DNA from: Fodinibius sediminis
GTDB lineage: Bacteria; Bacteroidota; Rhodothermia; Balneolales; Balneolaceae
Length of the DNA stretch: 59,040 bases
Direction of reading: 5' to 3'
Assembly (NCBI RefSeq): GCF_900182555.1
Contig: NZ_FXTH01000019.1
Span: 1-59,040 of the forward strand
The position numbers and the translations under genes are program-made. Shown piece after piece: positions 38,381 to 47,504 of the stretch (the stretch's first letter is position 1; each line of letters starts with the position of its first letter). The notes beneath the pieces are model-generated. The model had not been told where the DNA came from. It made no database searches and was given only the letters and a program-made list of their open reading frames with translations.

Positions 38381-39214
38381 TTAAAGTCTTTCTACAGCAT
38401 TATCCATACCTAATTTTGTTAAAACCTGTTTAGCATAAATAATTTCTTCTTCAACCCTTTGAAAGTATTTTTTTTGGATATTAGAATCATTTATTTCAAA
38501 TAACCAAGGTATGCTATTATAAACTCTTCGTATAAACTTAACATTTGGTTTCTCTGTTTCTTTCTTAAGACTTAACAATAGGGAGGCTAAAGCAAAATCA
38601 GACGGATAGTCAATTGTCAACCGTAATTTTTTTAAGCTTCTTGGTATTTTAATATCAAAAATATTTTTGAGATATGAATCATACTTTTTAAAAGCCATCG
38701 TGACATGTTCCTTATCTGATTCACTCAGATTTTTGTTCTCTAATGATAGCAGTGCTTCTGATGAGATTATTTCAAAATTCATACCTGCCGGAAGTCCCGT
38801 AGTTCTTGTATAATCACTTCTTTTATTAATATGATATTGTATTACTTGATCAAGTAAATTAATATCAATAAAAGGATTGTCTGCTGTAAGCCTAACTACT
38901 ACATCATATTTTTGAGCTTTAGTTACAGCAATAAACCGGCTAAGAACGTTCTTTTCACTTCCTCTAAATATATTTATGTCGATAAATTCTTCGAAAAATT
39001 TCTCAATTTTAAAATTTTCTTTGTTTATAGATGTTGCGATAGTTTGATCATTGATTATCTTACTATTTTTAACCTCATCAACAATCCATTGAAGCAATGG
39101 CTTACCGTTATTATAAGGCAATGGGAGTAAAACTTTTCCCGGGAGTCTACTAGAACCTAGCCTTGCTTGTATTATAGCACCTACCTTAAATTTATTTAGT
39201 TGTCCATCCTCCAT
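38381..39214 (-). CDS. spsF: SpsF-family cytidylyltransferase (probable PseF function)
   Basis: 277 aa. VGAIIQARLGSSRLPGKVLLPL is the nucleotide-binding signature of the SpsF/NeuA-type cytidylyltransferases. FRGSEKNVLSRFIAV and VVRLTADNPFIDINLLDQVI complete the fold, and LRLTIDYPSDFALAS is the C-terminal motif. It should activate the nonulosonic acid with CTP, the last step of the Pse pathway, since no separate PseF is present. The start overlaps the SDR gene by 23 bp, indicating coupling. Confidence 0.85.
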   Translation of the reverse strand: MEDGQLNKFKVGAIIQARLGSSRLPGKVLLPLPYNNGKPLLQWIVDEVKNSKIINDQTIATSINKENFKIEKFFEEFIDINIFRGSEKNVLSRFIAVTKAQKYDVVVRLTADNPFIDINLLDQVIQYHINKRSDYTRTTGLPAGMNFEIISSEALLSLENKNLSESDKEHVTMAFKKYDSYLKNIFDIKIPRSLKKLRLTIDYPSDFALASLLLSLKKETEKPNVKFIRRVYNSIPWLFEINDSNIQKKYFQRVEEEIIYAKQVLTKLGMDNAVERL

Positions 39215-39977
39215 CTACTACAAAGTTTTGTCCTGTTATATAATTTGCTGCATCTGAGGAAAGGAATGTAAATAGTCCCGCTAAGTCCTCAGGTTGACCA
39301 ATTCTCCCTAAAAATGTTTGTTTTGATAAATTATTAATAAATCCATCATTTTTTTGTACTTCATCGGAAGGAAAAGCACCAGGTGTAACGCTATTAACAG
39401 TTACCTTATATTTTCCTAAATAGCTCGCGTAGTAACGAGACAATTGTAAAATACCGGCTTTTGCAGCTCCATAGTTGGGTGGGTTTAAAAATTGGGGTGT
39501 TTCTTCATACACATCAAAATTTGGTGCTATCATACCATACATTGAAGAAACATTAATAATATTACCATATTTCTGTTTCTTAAAATATGGTATGATTTCT
39601 CTAATACATCTAAACACACTCGATAAGGTGCCATCAATACCTATAGTCCATTCTTCATCGGTCATACTTTCTGGGGATTGTCCGGCAGAATAAAAAGCAT
39701 TATTAATAAGGACATCAATTACCCCCTCAGATGTACTCACAATTTCTAAAGCCTGACGAATGGAGCTTGTTTCTGAAACATCACATTGCTGGAAATAAAT
39801 CTCCTTACTTGGCACTTCATTAAAACTGTTTTGAAATTTTTGTTTATTTCTTCCCAAAACGTAGACCGTAGCTCCATGACCAGACAAACTTTTTACAATA
39901 GCCTTGCCTAAATAGCCATAGCCGCCAGTAACCAAAACCACTTTACTATCTACTCTTAATTCATAATGTTTTCTCAT
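39192..39977 (-). CDS. Short-chain dehydrogenase/reductase (SDR)
   Basis: 261 aa. VVLVTGGYGYLGKAIVKSL is the Rossmann glycine motif, NNAF resembles NNAG, and NYGAAKAGILQLSRYYASYLGKYKVTVNSVTPGAFPSD contains the YxxxK pair plus the PG motif. GQNFVVDGGWTTK is the classical SDR end. It is inserted between the cytidylyltransferase and an aldo/keto reductase. Together they may modify the nonulosonic acid or a related sugar; neither is needed for standard pseudaminic acid. Substrate unknown. Confidence 0.88.
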   Translation of the reverse strand: MRKHYELRVDSKVVLVTGGYGYLGKAIVKSLSGHGATVYVLGRNKQKFQNSFNEVPSKEIYFQQCDVSETSSIRQALEIVSTSEGVIDVLINNAFYSAGQSPESMTDEEWTIGIDGTLSSVFRCIREIIPYFKKQKYGNIINVSSMYGMIAPNFDVYEETPQFLNPPNYGAAKAGILQLSRYYASYLGKYKVTVNSVTPGAFPSDEVQKNDGFINNLSKQTFLGRIGQPEDLAGLFTFLSSDAANYITGQNFVVDGGWTTK

Positions 39978-39978
39978 A

Positions 39979-40863
39979 TTAAGACGGCCAATTATTAGGC
40001 ATTAAAATTGATTGATCAAACTCATTTTTATCAGCCCAAGTTTTTATTTCTTCATCAATTTTACCTTGTTGTGCAAACTTGATATTTGTCATAAGTTGAT
40101 TTTTAGATTCAATGCCGATAACTACTTTATCAATATTTCTTTTATTCAGTACATAGCTTAAAAGAATCCCAGCACGTTTTTCTTTATCGGGATATTTTCT
40201 TACTAGTAGATCTAAAAAAGGCTTAATGGGATCAAAATAGCTATCAATTTTTTTAATTGGACAAAAGAATAACCCTTGTAGAAAAGTTGACCTGGAATGA
40301 ATTTCACAATCTTTTTTTCTTAATTCTTTGCACAAGGGTTCAAATCTATTGTCCAAAATATTAAAAGGTATCTGGACAATATCAGGTATTATCCCATTGG
40401 TCATAAGCTTTTTTATTTCCTCAGGCTTATATACCGATACACCTATTTTTTTCACGATATTTTTAGCTTTAAGACTTGTTAATTTGTCCCATAAACTTTC
40501 ATCCAGAAATAGATCTTCAATATCATGGACTAAATAACCATACAAATTTTCTAAGCCTAACCTTTTCAAGCTTTCATTTATGCCACTTGTAACCCCAATA
40601 CTTCTTTGTTTTTTACTCGGCAATTTAGAAATAACATTCCAACTATCAATATCGATCTTTCCTAAAATATATTCACTCTTACCATACGCATAAGCAGTAT
40701 CAATAGTATTTATTCCAAATAACGAAGCATATTCTATTATTTTCTTGACTTCATCTATTTGTACCATTCCTGATGTATTACTAATCCCATAATCAAGTCC
40801 AAATTGAGCAGAACCCAATGCAATTTTAGAGATAATATTATTATCTCCCGAATCAATATTCAC
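39979..40863 (-). CDS. Aldo/keto reductase family protein
   Basis: 294 aa with a GTG start that overlaps the last base of the pseC stop codon. KIALGSAQFGLDYGISNTSG, IDTAYAYGKSEYILGKI (catalytic Asp/Tyr region), and VIGIESKNQLMTNIKF match the AKR fold of polysaccharide-locus members. An NAD(P)H-dependent sugar oxidoreduction is expected. One base separates it from the SDR gene. It may add or remove a hydroxyl configuration on the Pse product, but that is inference. Confidence 0.82.
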   Translation of the reverse strand: MNIDSGDNNIISKIALGSAQFGLDYGISNTSGMVQIDEVKKIIEYASLFGINTIDTAYAYGKSEYILGKIDIDSWNVISKLPSKKQRSIGVTSGINESLKRLGLENLYGYLVHDIEDLFLDESLWDKLTSLKAKNIVKKIGVSVYKPEEIKKLMTNGIIPDIVQIPFNILDNRFEPLCKELRKKDCEIHSRSTFLQGLFFCPIKKIDSYFDPIKPFLDLLVRKYPDKEKRAGILLSYVLNKRNIDKVVIGIESKNQLMTNIKFAQQGKIDEEIKTWADKNEFDQSILMPNNWPS

Positions 40864-42038
40864 TATATAATCTCTATTACTTTTTGAATAACAAATTTCT
40901 GCTGATCAACAGTTAATGTGGGATACATTGGTAGGCTTATACATTTCTCATAATAATTTTCTGCATTAGGGAAATCGCCTTTATTCCATCCAAATTGCTG
41001 ATAATATGGTAGTAAATGAATAGGGATATAATGTATCTGGCTGTAAATTTTATTCTCTCGGAGGTAATCATAAAGTTCCTTACGCTGCTCAACTTGTATT
41101 ACATACAGATGATAACCGTGATGCTTATCTCGTTTGGTGGGAGTTACGGCTTGTTGTATAATTGTATCAAATGTTGCAAAGGCTTTGTCATATCTTCCAG
41201 CAATTGTTCTTCTTCTTTGAAGCCCCTCATCTGCCCGCTGCAATTGAGATAGACCTAACGACGATTGGATGTCTGTCAATCGATAATTAAAGCCGAGTTG
41301 CTGCATTTCATAATACCATCCCCCATGATTGTCCTGAAGCTTCTTCGGATCTTTGGTGATCCCGTGCGTTCGCATCATTTCTATCTCTTCCTTGAGCTCT
41401 TGACTATTCGTGGTAATCATCCCTCCTTCACCCGCAGCGATATGTTTTACCGGGTGAAAAGAAAAAATAGCGGCATCAGCATAACTACAATCACCACAAA
41501 AAACTTGTTCCCCTTTACTATCTTCAAAACTACCACCCGGGGCATGGCAGGCATCTTCCAGTATCCACAAGTCATATTTATCTGCAATAGATCGAAGTCG
41601 CTCGGTATCTACCGCCAGTCCCGTAAAATCAACAGGAATAATACCGGCATACTCTCCCGGATCTGCATTCTCCAGTTTCTTTTCTACCAAATCTAAGTCC
41701 ATCAAAAAGGTTTCCGGATCGATATCCACGAAGTCCGCTTCGCCACCGGCATACTTTATACAATTGGCCGAAGCTGAAAACGTAATGGGAGTCGTAATCA
41801 CTTTCTGACCGGGTTCCACTCCCAAGACAAGTACCGCTAAATGCAGGGCGGCCGTACCGTTCGAAACCGCTATAGCATGCTCACTCCCAATATACTCAGC
41901 AAAAGCATTTTCAAACTCCGAAACTTTGGGCCCCTGCGTTAAATAATCAGCGGTTAATGTTTCGGTAACTGCCTCGATATCTTCTTGGGTTATATGCTGC
42001 GTTCCATAGGGAATAGGTCCCATAGATTGCTTACTCAT
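40863..42038 (-). CDS. pseC: UDP-4-amino-4,6-dideoxy-N-acetyl-beta-L-altrosamine transaminase
   Basis: 391 aa DegT/DnrJ/EryC1 aminotransferase. IPYGTQHITQEDIEAVTETL, AVSNGTAALHLAVL and EDACHAPGG are family motifs. FSFHPVKHIAAGEGGMITT carries the PLP Lys198. IPYGxQ... at the start and the position next to pseB identify PseC. It transfers an amino group from glutamate to C4 of the 4-keto-6-deoxy-altrose sugar. Separated by 14 bp from pseB. Confidence 0.93.
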   Translation of the reverse strand: MSKQSMGPIPYGTQHITQEDIEAVTETLTADYLTQGPKVSEFENAFAEYIGSEHAIAVSNGTAALHLAVLVLGVEPGQKVITTPITFSASANCIKYAGGEADFVDIDPETFLMDLDLVEKKLENADPGEYAGIIPVDFTGLAVDTERLRSIADKYDLWILEDACHAPGGSFEDSKGEQVFCGDCSYADAAIFSFHPVKHIAAGEGGMITTNSQELKEEIEMMRTHGITKDPKKLQDNHGGWYYEMQQLGFNYRLTDIQSSLGLSQLQRADEGLQRRRTIAGRYDKAFATFDTIIQQAVTPTKRDKHHGYHLYVIQVEQRKELYDYLRENKIYSQIHYIPIHLLPYYQQFGWNKGDFPNAENYYEKCISLPMYPTLTVDQQKFVIQKVIEII

Positions 42039-42052
42039 AGCAAAAATATTTT

Positions 42053-43078
42053 CTAACTATTCTGACCATTCACGGAAAAAGAAGAATCAACATACTTTTT
42101 TATTTTATGTCGTAAGGATTCAACGGTCTCCCATTCCTCATTTTCACCGGAATTATAGGTAAATCCGGGCTCTACATATTCAGCATTAAAATGTGCCATA
42201 TATTCTTTTTTATTCCAGATAGGTTGCTGAGGCAGAATCGCATAGTATTTCCCCAAATCAACGGTATTGAATGAGTCTGAAGCAGTAATCATCTCTTCGT
42301 GTATCTTCTCGCCGGGACGAATTCCGACTTCAGGATGATCACAATTTGGTCCTATCGCTTCAGCTAAATCGGTGATTTTATAAGAGGGTATCTTTGGTAC
42401 AAACAGTTCTCCTCCCCAACTGTTCTTAATAGCATACATTACCAAATCAACTCCGTCCTGCAAAGAAATATTAAAGCGTGTCATCCGCTTATCCGTAATG
42501 GGCAGCTTTCCCTCTTCCCGTTTATTAATAAAAAACGGCATAACGGAGCCCCGTGATCCCATGACATTCCCGTATCGAACTACATTAAATGTTAAATCAC
42601 GGTTGCCTTTCATATTGTTAGCGGCAATAAAGAGCTTATCGGAGCAAAGCTTTGTTGCCCCGTAAAGATTAATCGGTGCTGCGGCCTTATCTGTAGATAA
42701 GGCAACTACCTTGTTTACACCACAATCCATAGCGGCATTAATCACATTTTCTGCCCCAATCACATTAGTCTTAATCGCCTCCATGGGATTATATTCGGCA
42801 ACTGGAACCTGTTTTATTGCTGCGGCATGAATGATAACATCGATTCCTTCACAGGCACGTTTCAGACGTTCTTGATCCCGAACATTACCAATAAAATATC
42901 GCATACACGGATACCTGTCTTTGGAGAACTTTTGAGCCATGCGAAACTGCTTCATTTCCCCACGGGAATAGATCACCAAACGCTTTACATCCGGATAGCG
43001 ATCTAAAATAGTTTCTGTAAATTTCTTTCCAAATGAACCGGTACCACCGGTGATTAAAATAGACTTATTATTAAGCAT
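42053..43078 (-). CDS. pseB: UDP-N-acetylglucosamine 4,6-dehydratase (inverting)
   Basis: 341 aa. ILITGGTGSFGKKF is the NADP loop and LSTDKAAAPINLYGATK (Asp130, Lys131, Tyr139, Lys143) is the PseB/FlaA1-type active site. Its size and lack of membrane segments separate it from PglF/WbpM dehydratases. It converts UDP-GlcNAc into the 4-keto-6-deoxy-L-arabino-hexulose intermediate, the first committed step to pseudaminic acid. First of the Pse genes in transcription order. Confidence 0.94.
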   Translation of the reverse strand: MLNNKSILITGGTGSFGKKFTETILDRYPDVKRLVIYSRGEMKQFRMAQKFSKDRYPCMRYFIGNVRDQERLKRACEGIDVIIHAAAIKQVPVAEYNPMEAIKTNVIGAENVINAAMDCGVNKVVALSTDKAAAPINLYGATKLCSDKLFIAANNMKGNRDLTFNVVRYGNVMGSRGSVMPFFINKREEGKLPITDKRMTRFNISLQDGVDLVMYAIKNSWGGELFVPKIPSYKITDLAEAIGPNCDHPEVGIRPGEKIHEEMITASDSFNTVDLGKYYAILPQQPIWNKKEYMAHFNAEYVEPGFTYNSGENEEWETVESLRHKIKKYVDSSFSVNGQNS

Positions 43079-43127
43079 GCTTTTTTTATAACTTAAGGTT
43101 TACAAAAGAATTATTGAAGTAGTCCAC

Positions 43128-44927
43128 CTACTCGGTCAGGCTCATTTTTCTAAAGTCGGCACTATTTTCCAGAAGTTCATCATAGGTTCCCTGATCTACA
43201 ATACGTCCTTCTTTCATCATATAGATGGCATCACAATTTTTCACCGTACTTAGTCTATGGGCTATCATTATGATAGTACGGTTTCCACGAAGACGTTCAA
43301 TAGCTTCAATCACATATTTCTCCGTCAAATTATCCAGAGAGGACGTAGCCTCATCCATTACTAATACCTGCGGATTATCATAAAGGGCCCGTGCTATACC
43401 AATGCGCTGTTGCTGCCCCCCGGAAAGACGTACCCCACGCTCCCCAACAACAGTTTCGATCCCCTCAGAGAGTCTATTAATAAGATCACCTAATTGCGCA
43501 GCTCGTATGGCATCCCATAACTTTTGATCACTGATCTCATTATCAGGTATTCCGAAGGCAATATTTCGCTTTATGGTTTCATCCAGCAAATAAATAGACT
43601 GAGGAATATAGCCCACATTTTTCTGCCAACCGCGGATATTTTCAAAAATATCTACCTCGTCTGCGGTAATAGTTCCTTTTTTAGGTTCTAAAAGCCCCAG
43701 TATGATATCAACGAGTGTGGTTTTACCGGCGCCAGAGGGACCTACAAAGGCAATAGCACTCCCTTCCCGTATACCAATAGATACATCTTGTACCGCGTAT
43801 TCGTTGGTATTAGGATAGTTGTAGGATACTGAGTTCAATACAATTTCATGATCTAAGGCCACCTTATTCTGATTGCCTAAAACCTTCATTCGAAACGTAC
43901 GATAATCATTTTCTAAAATTTTCAGGTCATCATATATCGCATAAACTGAAAAGGCATTATATCGTATTTTAGTAGACTGGTTAATCACTTGATTTAACAC
44001 AGGCATCAACTTTACGGTCGCAGCACCAAAAAGTGATAATACCGGTATTATAGCTCCAACATCACGGCCTTGCCATACCATGAGCAGTGCAATACTGAGA
44101 ATCCCTCCAACAGCAAGCGTTTCAATAATAGGCTTGGGCAACTTTCCTACCACATATTCGTATGTATTGGCCTTTTTACTGCGCTCAGCATTAAAACGAT
44201 AGTGATCCAAAAAACTTTCTTCGCGGTTCAAGACCCGGGCATCCTTGAATCCATTAAGCCCTTGCAAAACCGCTTTATTTTTCTCTTTTCTTGCTTCCCG
44301 GTTATCCCTGCCGTACTCCTGTGTCTTTTGTTTGGTATAGTATAAAAAAAGGTATCCCCCTCCCCCAAGTAATACAATAGAAACAACCGTAATAAGCGGT
44401 TCAAAAATGAGCAACGTTCCTATGATAAAGAGAAACATGGTAAAATTAAGAGAAACTTCCATAAAGGGCATTAAAGTACCGCTAACAACCTTATTTACCT
44501 CTGCTGTAACATTACGAAGTAATTCTGCTGAATTTCTATTTATATAAAAACTATAAGGAGCAGTCATATAGGCACGAAAAACACGATCCTGGAGATATAC
44601 TCCACGATTCTCAATAAACTTTTTCTTTATATAAAGAAAAAAACCTAAGTAGGTATTTTTAACTATATACACAACGATTAATAACAATGCTCCATATATA
44701 ACCAAGGACTCAGAATTAGTTACCCCTATTCCCTGTAGCATGTCTCCCAACACCGGATAACTCAATATCTTTTCCGGATCGGCCACTGTAGTCACAAATA
44801 CTGGAATCATTCCAATGCCTAAGACCTCCAGCAGGGAAGCCAATAACATCATTCCCAGCAGGATTAACAATTTATAGTGGTCACTGCTTGGAAATAAAGT
44901 ATATATCTTTTTTAGTGATTCTATCAT
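43128..44927 (-). CDS. ABC transporter, fused permease and ATPase (PglK/MsbA-like flippase candidate)
   Basis: 599 aa. Six membrane segments lie in residues about 15-310, followed by an ATPase domain with GPSGAGKTTLVDIIL (Walker A), LSGGQQQRIGIARAL (signature) and QVLVMDEATSSLD (Walker B). Half-transporters of this type in glycan loci flip lipid-linked saccharides. No Wzx-type flippase is seen in the cluster, so this gene is the best candidate for exporting the repeat unit. It sits 49 bp upstream of pseB in the same direction. Confidence 0.87.
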   Translation of the reverse strand: MIESLKKIYTLFPSSDHYKLLILLGMMLLASLLEVLGIGMIPVFVTTVADPEKILSYPVLGDMLQGIGVTNSESLVIYGALLLIVVYIVKNTYLGFFLYIKKKFIENRGVYLQDRVFRAYMTAPYSFYINRNSAELLRNVTAEVNKVVSGTLMPFMEVSLNFTMFLFIIGTLLIFEPLITVVSIVLLGGGGYLFLYYTKQKTQEYGRDNREARKEKNKAVLQGLNGFKDARVLNREESFLDHYRFNAERSKKANTYEYVVGKLPKPIIETLAVGGILSIALLMVWQGRDVGAIIPVLSLFGAATVKLMPVLNQVINQSTKIRYNAFSVYAIYDDLKILENDYRTFRMKVLGNQNKVALDHEIVLNSVSYNYPNTNEYAVQDVSIGIREGSAIAFVGPSGAGKTTLVDIILGLLEPKKGTITADEVDIFENIRGWQKNVGYIPQSIYLLDETIKRNIAFGIPDNEISDQKLWDAIRAAQLGDLINRLSEGIETVVGERGVRLSGGQQQRIGIARALYDNPQVLVMDEATSSLDNLTEKYVIEAIERLRGNRTIIMIAHRLSTVKNCDAIYMMKEGRIVDQGTYDELLENSADFRKMSLTE

Positions 44928-45268
44928 AGAATATAAAAGGGCAACAAAGCTTATTTAGTTAATATAAAGGATATGTTATTGCCAGTCTTAACGTGGAGAG
45001 ATTATTTATATAGATATTTTCAACTTATGTTTCTTTAGTCGTCTTTTATCGATAGTAATACTAAAAAAAGTAGTTCTAGAAGGCCTAAATAATTTTAACA
45101 GTAACAGCAACTAACAACTATAGGTTACATTTCAATAGCCAACAAAAAACTGGCCCTCAAAGGATCAGGCAACTAAAATAAAAATCCATCCACTATTAAA
45201 AGTACGACTTAGTAAGACCGTTTAAAAAAGAGGTTTCTTTAGCTGTACAATAAATATTTTGTCTCAAG
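44928..45268. other. 341-bp AT-rich gap between the ABC transporter and the Wzz-like gene
   Basis: No gene, repeat module or clear terminator recognised. It may contain an internal promoter for the operon that starts with the ABC transporter. Confidence 0.4.
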
Positions 45269-46333
45269 TTACATCTTAATTTCTTTGAAACTGTTTTTTT
45301 CATTTTTCCACCAGCTCTGTATCAGTACCCATCCCAAAGCAATGATACCACCTAATATTCCCGAAGCAATTAAAATCAGTTTCCGGTTGGGGGCGCTATT
45401 ACTGAGGGGGACACTCACTGGCTGTAAAATAGAAAAGACCGGTGTCTGTTCCTGTACCTGCAGCCGAGCCTGTTCCCTACGCTGATTCATGGAGTTATAT
45501 ATTTCAAAAGCCAAGTCGTACTGAGACTGCAGCTCTTGCTCACGTGTTCGTGCCTTGGCCGTGGCCAAACTTATATTACTGTCTCGGAACTCAGCCAGCA
45601 TCTGCTGTGCTTTCTCGAACCGTTTTTTAGCACTTGCCAGCTGCTCTTCTACATATTCTAAATCTTCTTTAGCTTTCTGTGTACGATATTCCCGTACATA
45701 TTCCTTAAGCAGGATAATGCCATTATGAGCTATTTCAGCTGCTGCCTGAGGATCGGGAAATTCAGATTTTACTGTGATAACTCCTGATTCTGTAGTAACA
45801 GTCAGTCTATTCTTGAGTTTGCTGACAGTCCCCATCTGGCTTCCACTTATTTGTAATACAGAGTCACGGTTCACTTCAGTTATAATGGGCTCCGTATTGC
45901 TATTTTCAGAACTTCTAAACAATCCTATGATTTTGCCTGGTAACCCAATCGTATAACTTTTAATAAATCCAATTAGATTAAACGGAGTATAGATTTCACT
46001 AAAAAAAACATGTGGAGTCACAGTCGTATCAAATTTTGAAAAATAAACCGATTTATTCATCAACTCTACCTGATAAGGTATACTTTCTATTATGTCAGGA
46101 TAAAGAGAAGTGGGAATATTTTCTCCAGGTATGTTTCCACCACGAATTCCCAGCATGCCTCCGTATTGTTGTAATAAATTTCCTGCCCTTCCCTGGGTAG
46201 ATTGACTCTCTGGCATGAGTGTAGCACTGGTCGAATATTCTTCAGGGCTTAAAAGAGCCACTAATAATCCCACTAACAAAAAAGCCCCGGTAATCTTGAC
46301 AATAAGGATGCGTTCGTTCCAAAAGATTTGCAC
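45269..46333 (-). CDS. Wzz-like polysaccharide chain-length determinant
   Basis: 354 aa from a GTG at 46333. A membrane segment lies at residues 12-29, a coiled-coil-rich periplasmic region of about 200-270 (EDLEYVEEQLASAKKRFEKAQQML), and the C-terminal segment LILIASGILGGIIALGWVLI. This is the Wzz/GumC topology without a kinase domain. It sets polymer length together with Wzy. The reading frame continues upstream without a stop to about 46485 and encodes EEDEIDLVALVQIFW, the usual Wzz start. The only in-frame start-like codons there are CTG (46462) and ATT, just after an 8-A run. The true N-terminus is therefore uncertain. Confidence 0.83.
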   Translation of the reverse strand: MQIFWNERILIVKITGAFLLVGLLVALLSPEEYSTSATLMPESQSTQGRAGNLLQQYGGMLGIRGGNIPGENIPTSLYPDIIESIPYQVELMNKSVYFSKFDTTVTPHVFFSEIYTPFNLIGFIKSYTIGLPGKIIGLFRSSENSNTEPIITEVNRDSVLQISGSQMGTVSKLKNRLTVTTESGVITVKSEFPDPQAAAEIAHNGIILLKEYVREYRTQKAKEDLEYVEEQLASAKKRFEKAQQMLAEFRDSNISLATAKARTREQELQSQYDLAFEIYNSMNQRREQARLQVQEQTPVFSILQPVSVPLSNSAPNRKLILIASGILGGIIALGWVLIQSWWKNEKNSFKEIKM

Positions 46334-46808
46334 GAGTGCAACTAAGTCAATTTCATCTTCTTCTGTCGATGGGTAGTTGTTTCGATGATCCGGAGGAACG
46401 CTGTAGTACCCCTGCGGGTGCGGGTTGTGATGGGGATCAATATGTTGGTCTTTTGAATCCAGTGTCTTTTTTTTAAGTACTTAGTTATCTATATCAAAAA
46501 CGATTACAACGAATTAACTCAAAGTTTAAAAGATTAAAGTCAGGGTAAACCCTCTTAATGTTAGTCTTAATCCAAGACTAAGCGCTTATTATACGGATTA
46601 TTTCAGATGGTAGAAAGAGGTTTCAATAATTGGGGATAATCCAATGTGCCCTCAGGAAGATTACTTCCTTTATTAGCTGAATTGCACCTTTAGGCTTTTC
46701 ACGTATCTATATAGTACGTGTGGCGTTTTTTGTTTCCTTGTCGGGATTTTTTCTATGTGAAAGGGAAGCCGTAGCTGCCCGGAAGTTATGGCTATCATTT
46801 ATTTAATA
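46334..46808. other. Upstream region of the polysaccharide operon
   Basis: Holds the probable coding extension of the Wzz-like gene (46334-46485), then about 320 bp without a gene. It should contain the main operon promoter on the minus strand. Besides the inverted repeat at 46561, a CACGTA / TACGTG hairpin lies near 46699. No JUMPStart or ops-like sequence was seen. Confidence 0.4.
46561..46581 (-). promoter_or_regulatory. Inverted repeat upstream of the polysaccharide operon
   Basis: 8-bp arms TTAGTCTT and AAGACTAA around AATCC. Located about 100 bp upstream of the probable Wzz start and pointing leftward into the operon. A candidate operator or attenuator; no further evidence. Confidence 0.35.
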
Positions 46809-46910
46809 GCCTCTTTTGAGTGGTCAAAGGGGATGGAGTACATTGGAACCCTGTTTCATTTTATGAGATCGTTATAAATTAATTCTGATTTATTCCGCCT
46901 TTAGGCGAGG
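46809..46910 (+). repeat. Module R2-short, copy 4
   Basis: Head GCCTCTTTTGAGTGGTCAAA, body with ACATTGGAACCCTGTTTCAT, end CCGCCTTTAGGCGAGG. It opens the right-hand series of repeat blocks. Confidence 0.78.
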
Positions 46911-46975
46911 AAAACAAAAGTATCAACTATATAAAGCCCTCTCCTTTAATTTAAATCTATCCTTTTTTTATTTAA

Positions 46976-47070
46976 CCACTTTTGGGTATCCAAAGAGGAT
47001 AGAAATACATTGGGAACCTGTTTCACTATACGACATCGTTAGAAAATTGATTCCGCCTTTAGCCGAGGAA
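46976..47070 (+). repeat. Module R2-short, copy 5
   Basis: Head CCACTTTTGGGTATCCAAAG, body with a short ACTATACGACATCGTTAG variant shared with 50964. End CGCCTTTAGCCGAGG has lost one pairing base. Confidence 0.75.
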
Positions 47071-47137
47071 AAAAGTATCCACTATATAAGCTACCTGTTG
47101 CCCACTCTTGGGATATGAATTAATTCTTTTTTATGTG

Positions 47138-47367
47138 GCACCTTTTGGATGGTCAAAAGGTGCGTAAAAACCACCGGCGAAGCAGCTTCGGCGTCCGGGA
47201 TCGCTCGCTGCGGAAATAAATGTAGATGTCGTTTTTCCTATAGTCCCAACATACCTATTGCTCCGGATCACTCGCTGCCTTTACCCCTGCTTTCCCCATT
47301 TATTTCTTTATCGCAGCTCCCGCTCCCTTTTCACGCCTCACCAGCCAAGGCCGGCTGATTTGGGGGA
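47138..47367 (+). repeat. Module R1, copy 9
   Basis: Intermediate H1: GGCACCTTTTGG on the left with TCAAAAGGTGC on the right. The upper stem of the left arm is like the GG type and the lower stem like the GCACC type. Confidence 0.86.
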
Positions 47368-47377
47368 ACTTTGATCA

Positions 47378-47504
47378 AATGTTTATTCTCTAATCTGCTA
47401 TATACACCCTATCATAGCTCCTTTTCGATGAACGCTTACCGTTCAATCTTTAAGCAAAGCAAAAAATTCCTGGGTGGGCTTTATTGCATCCATTAAGGAA
47501 CCCT
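47378..47504 (+). repeat. Spacer S-beta, copy 3
   Basis: Variant with TTCCTGGGTGGGCTTTATTG in place of CCCAAGTGGG. It links R1 to R4 here and again at 51366. Confidence 0.7.
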
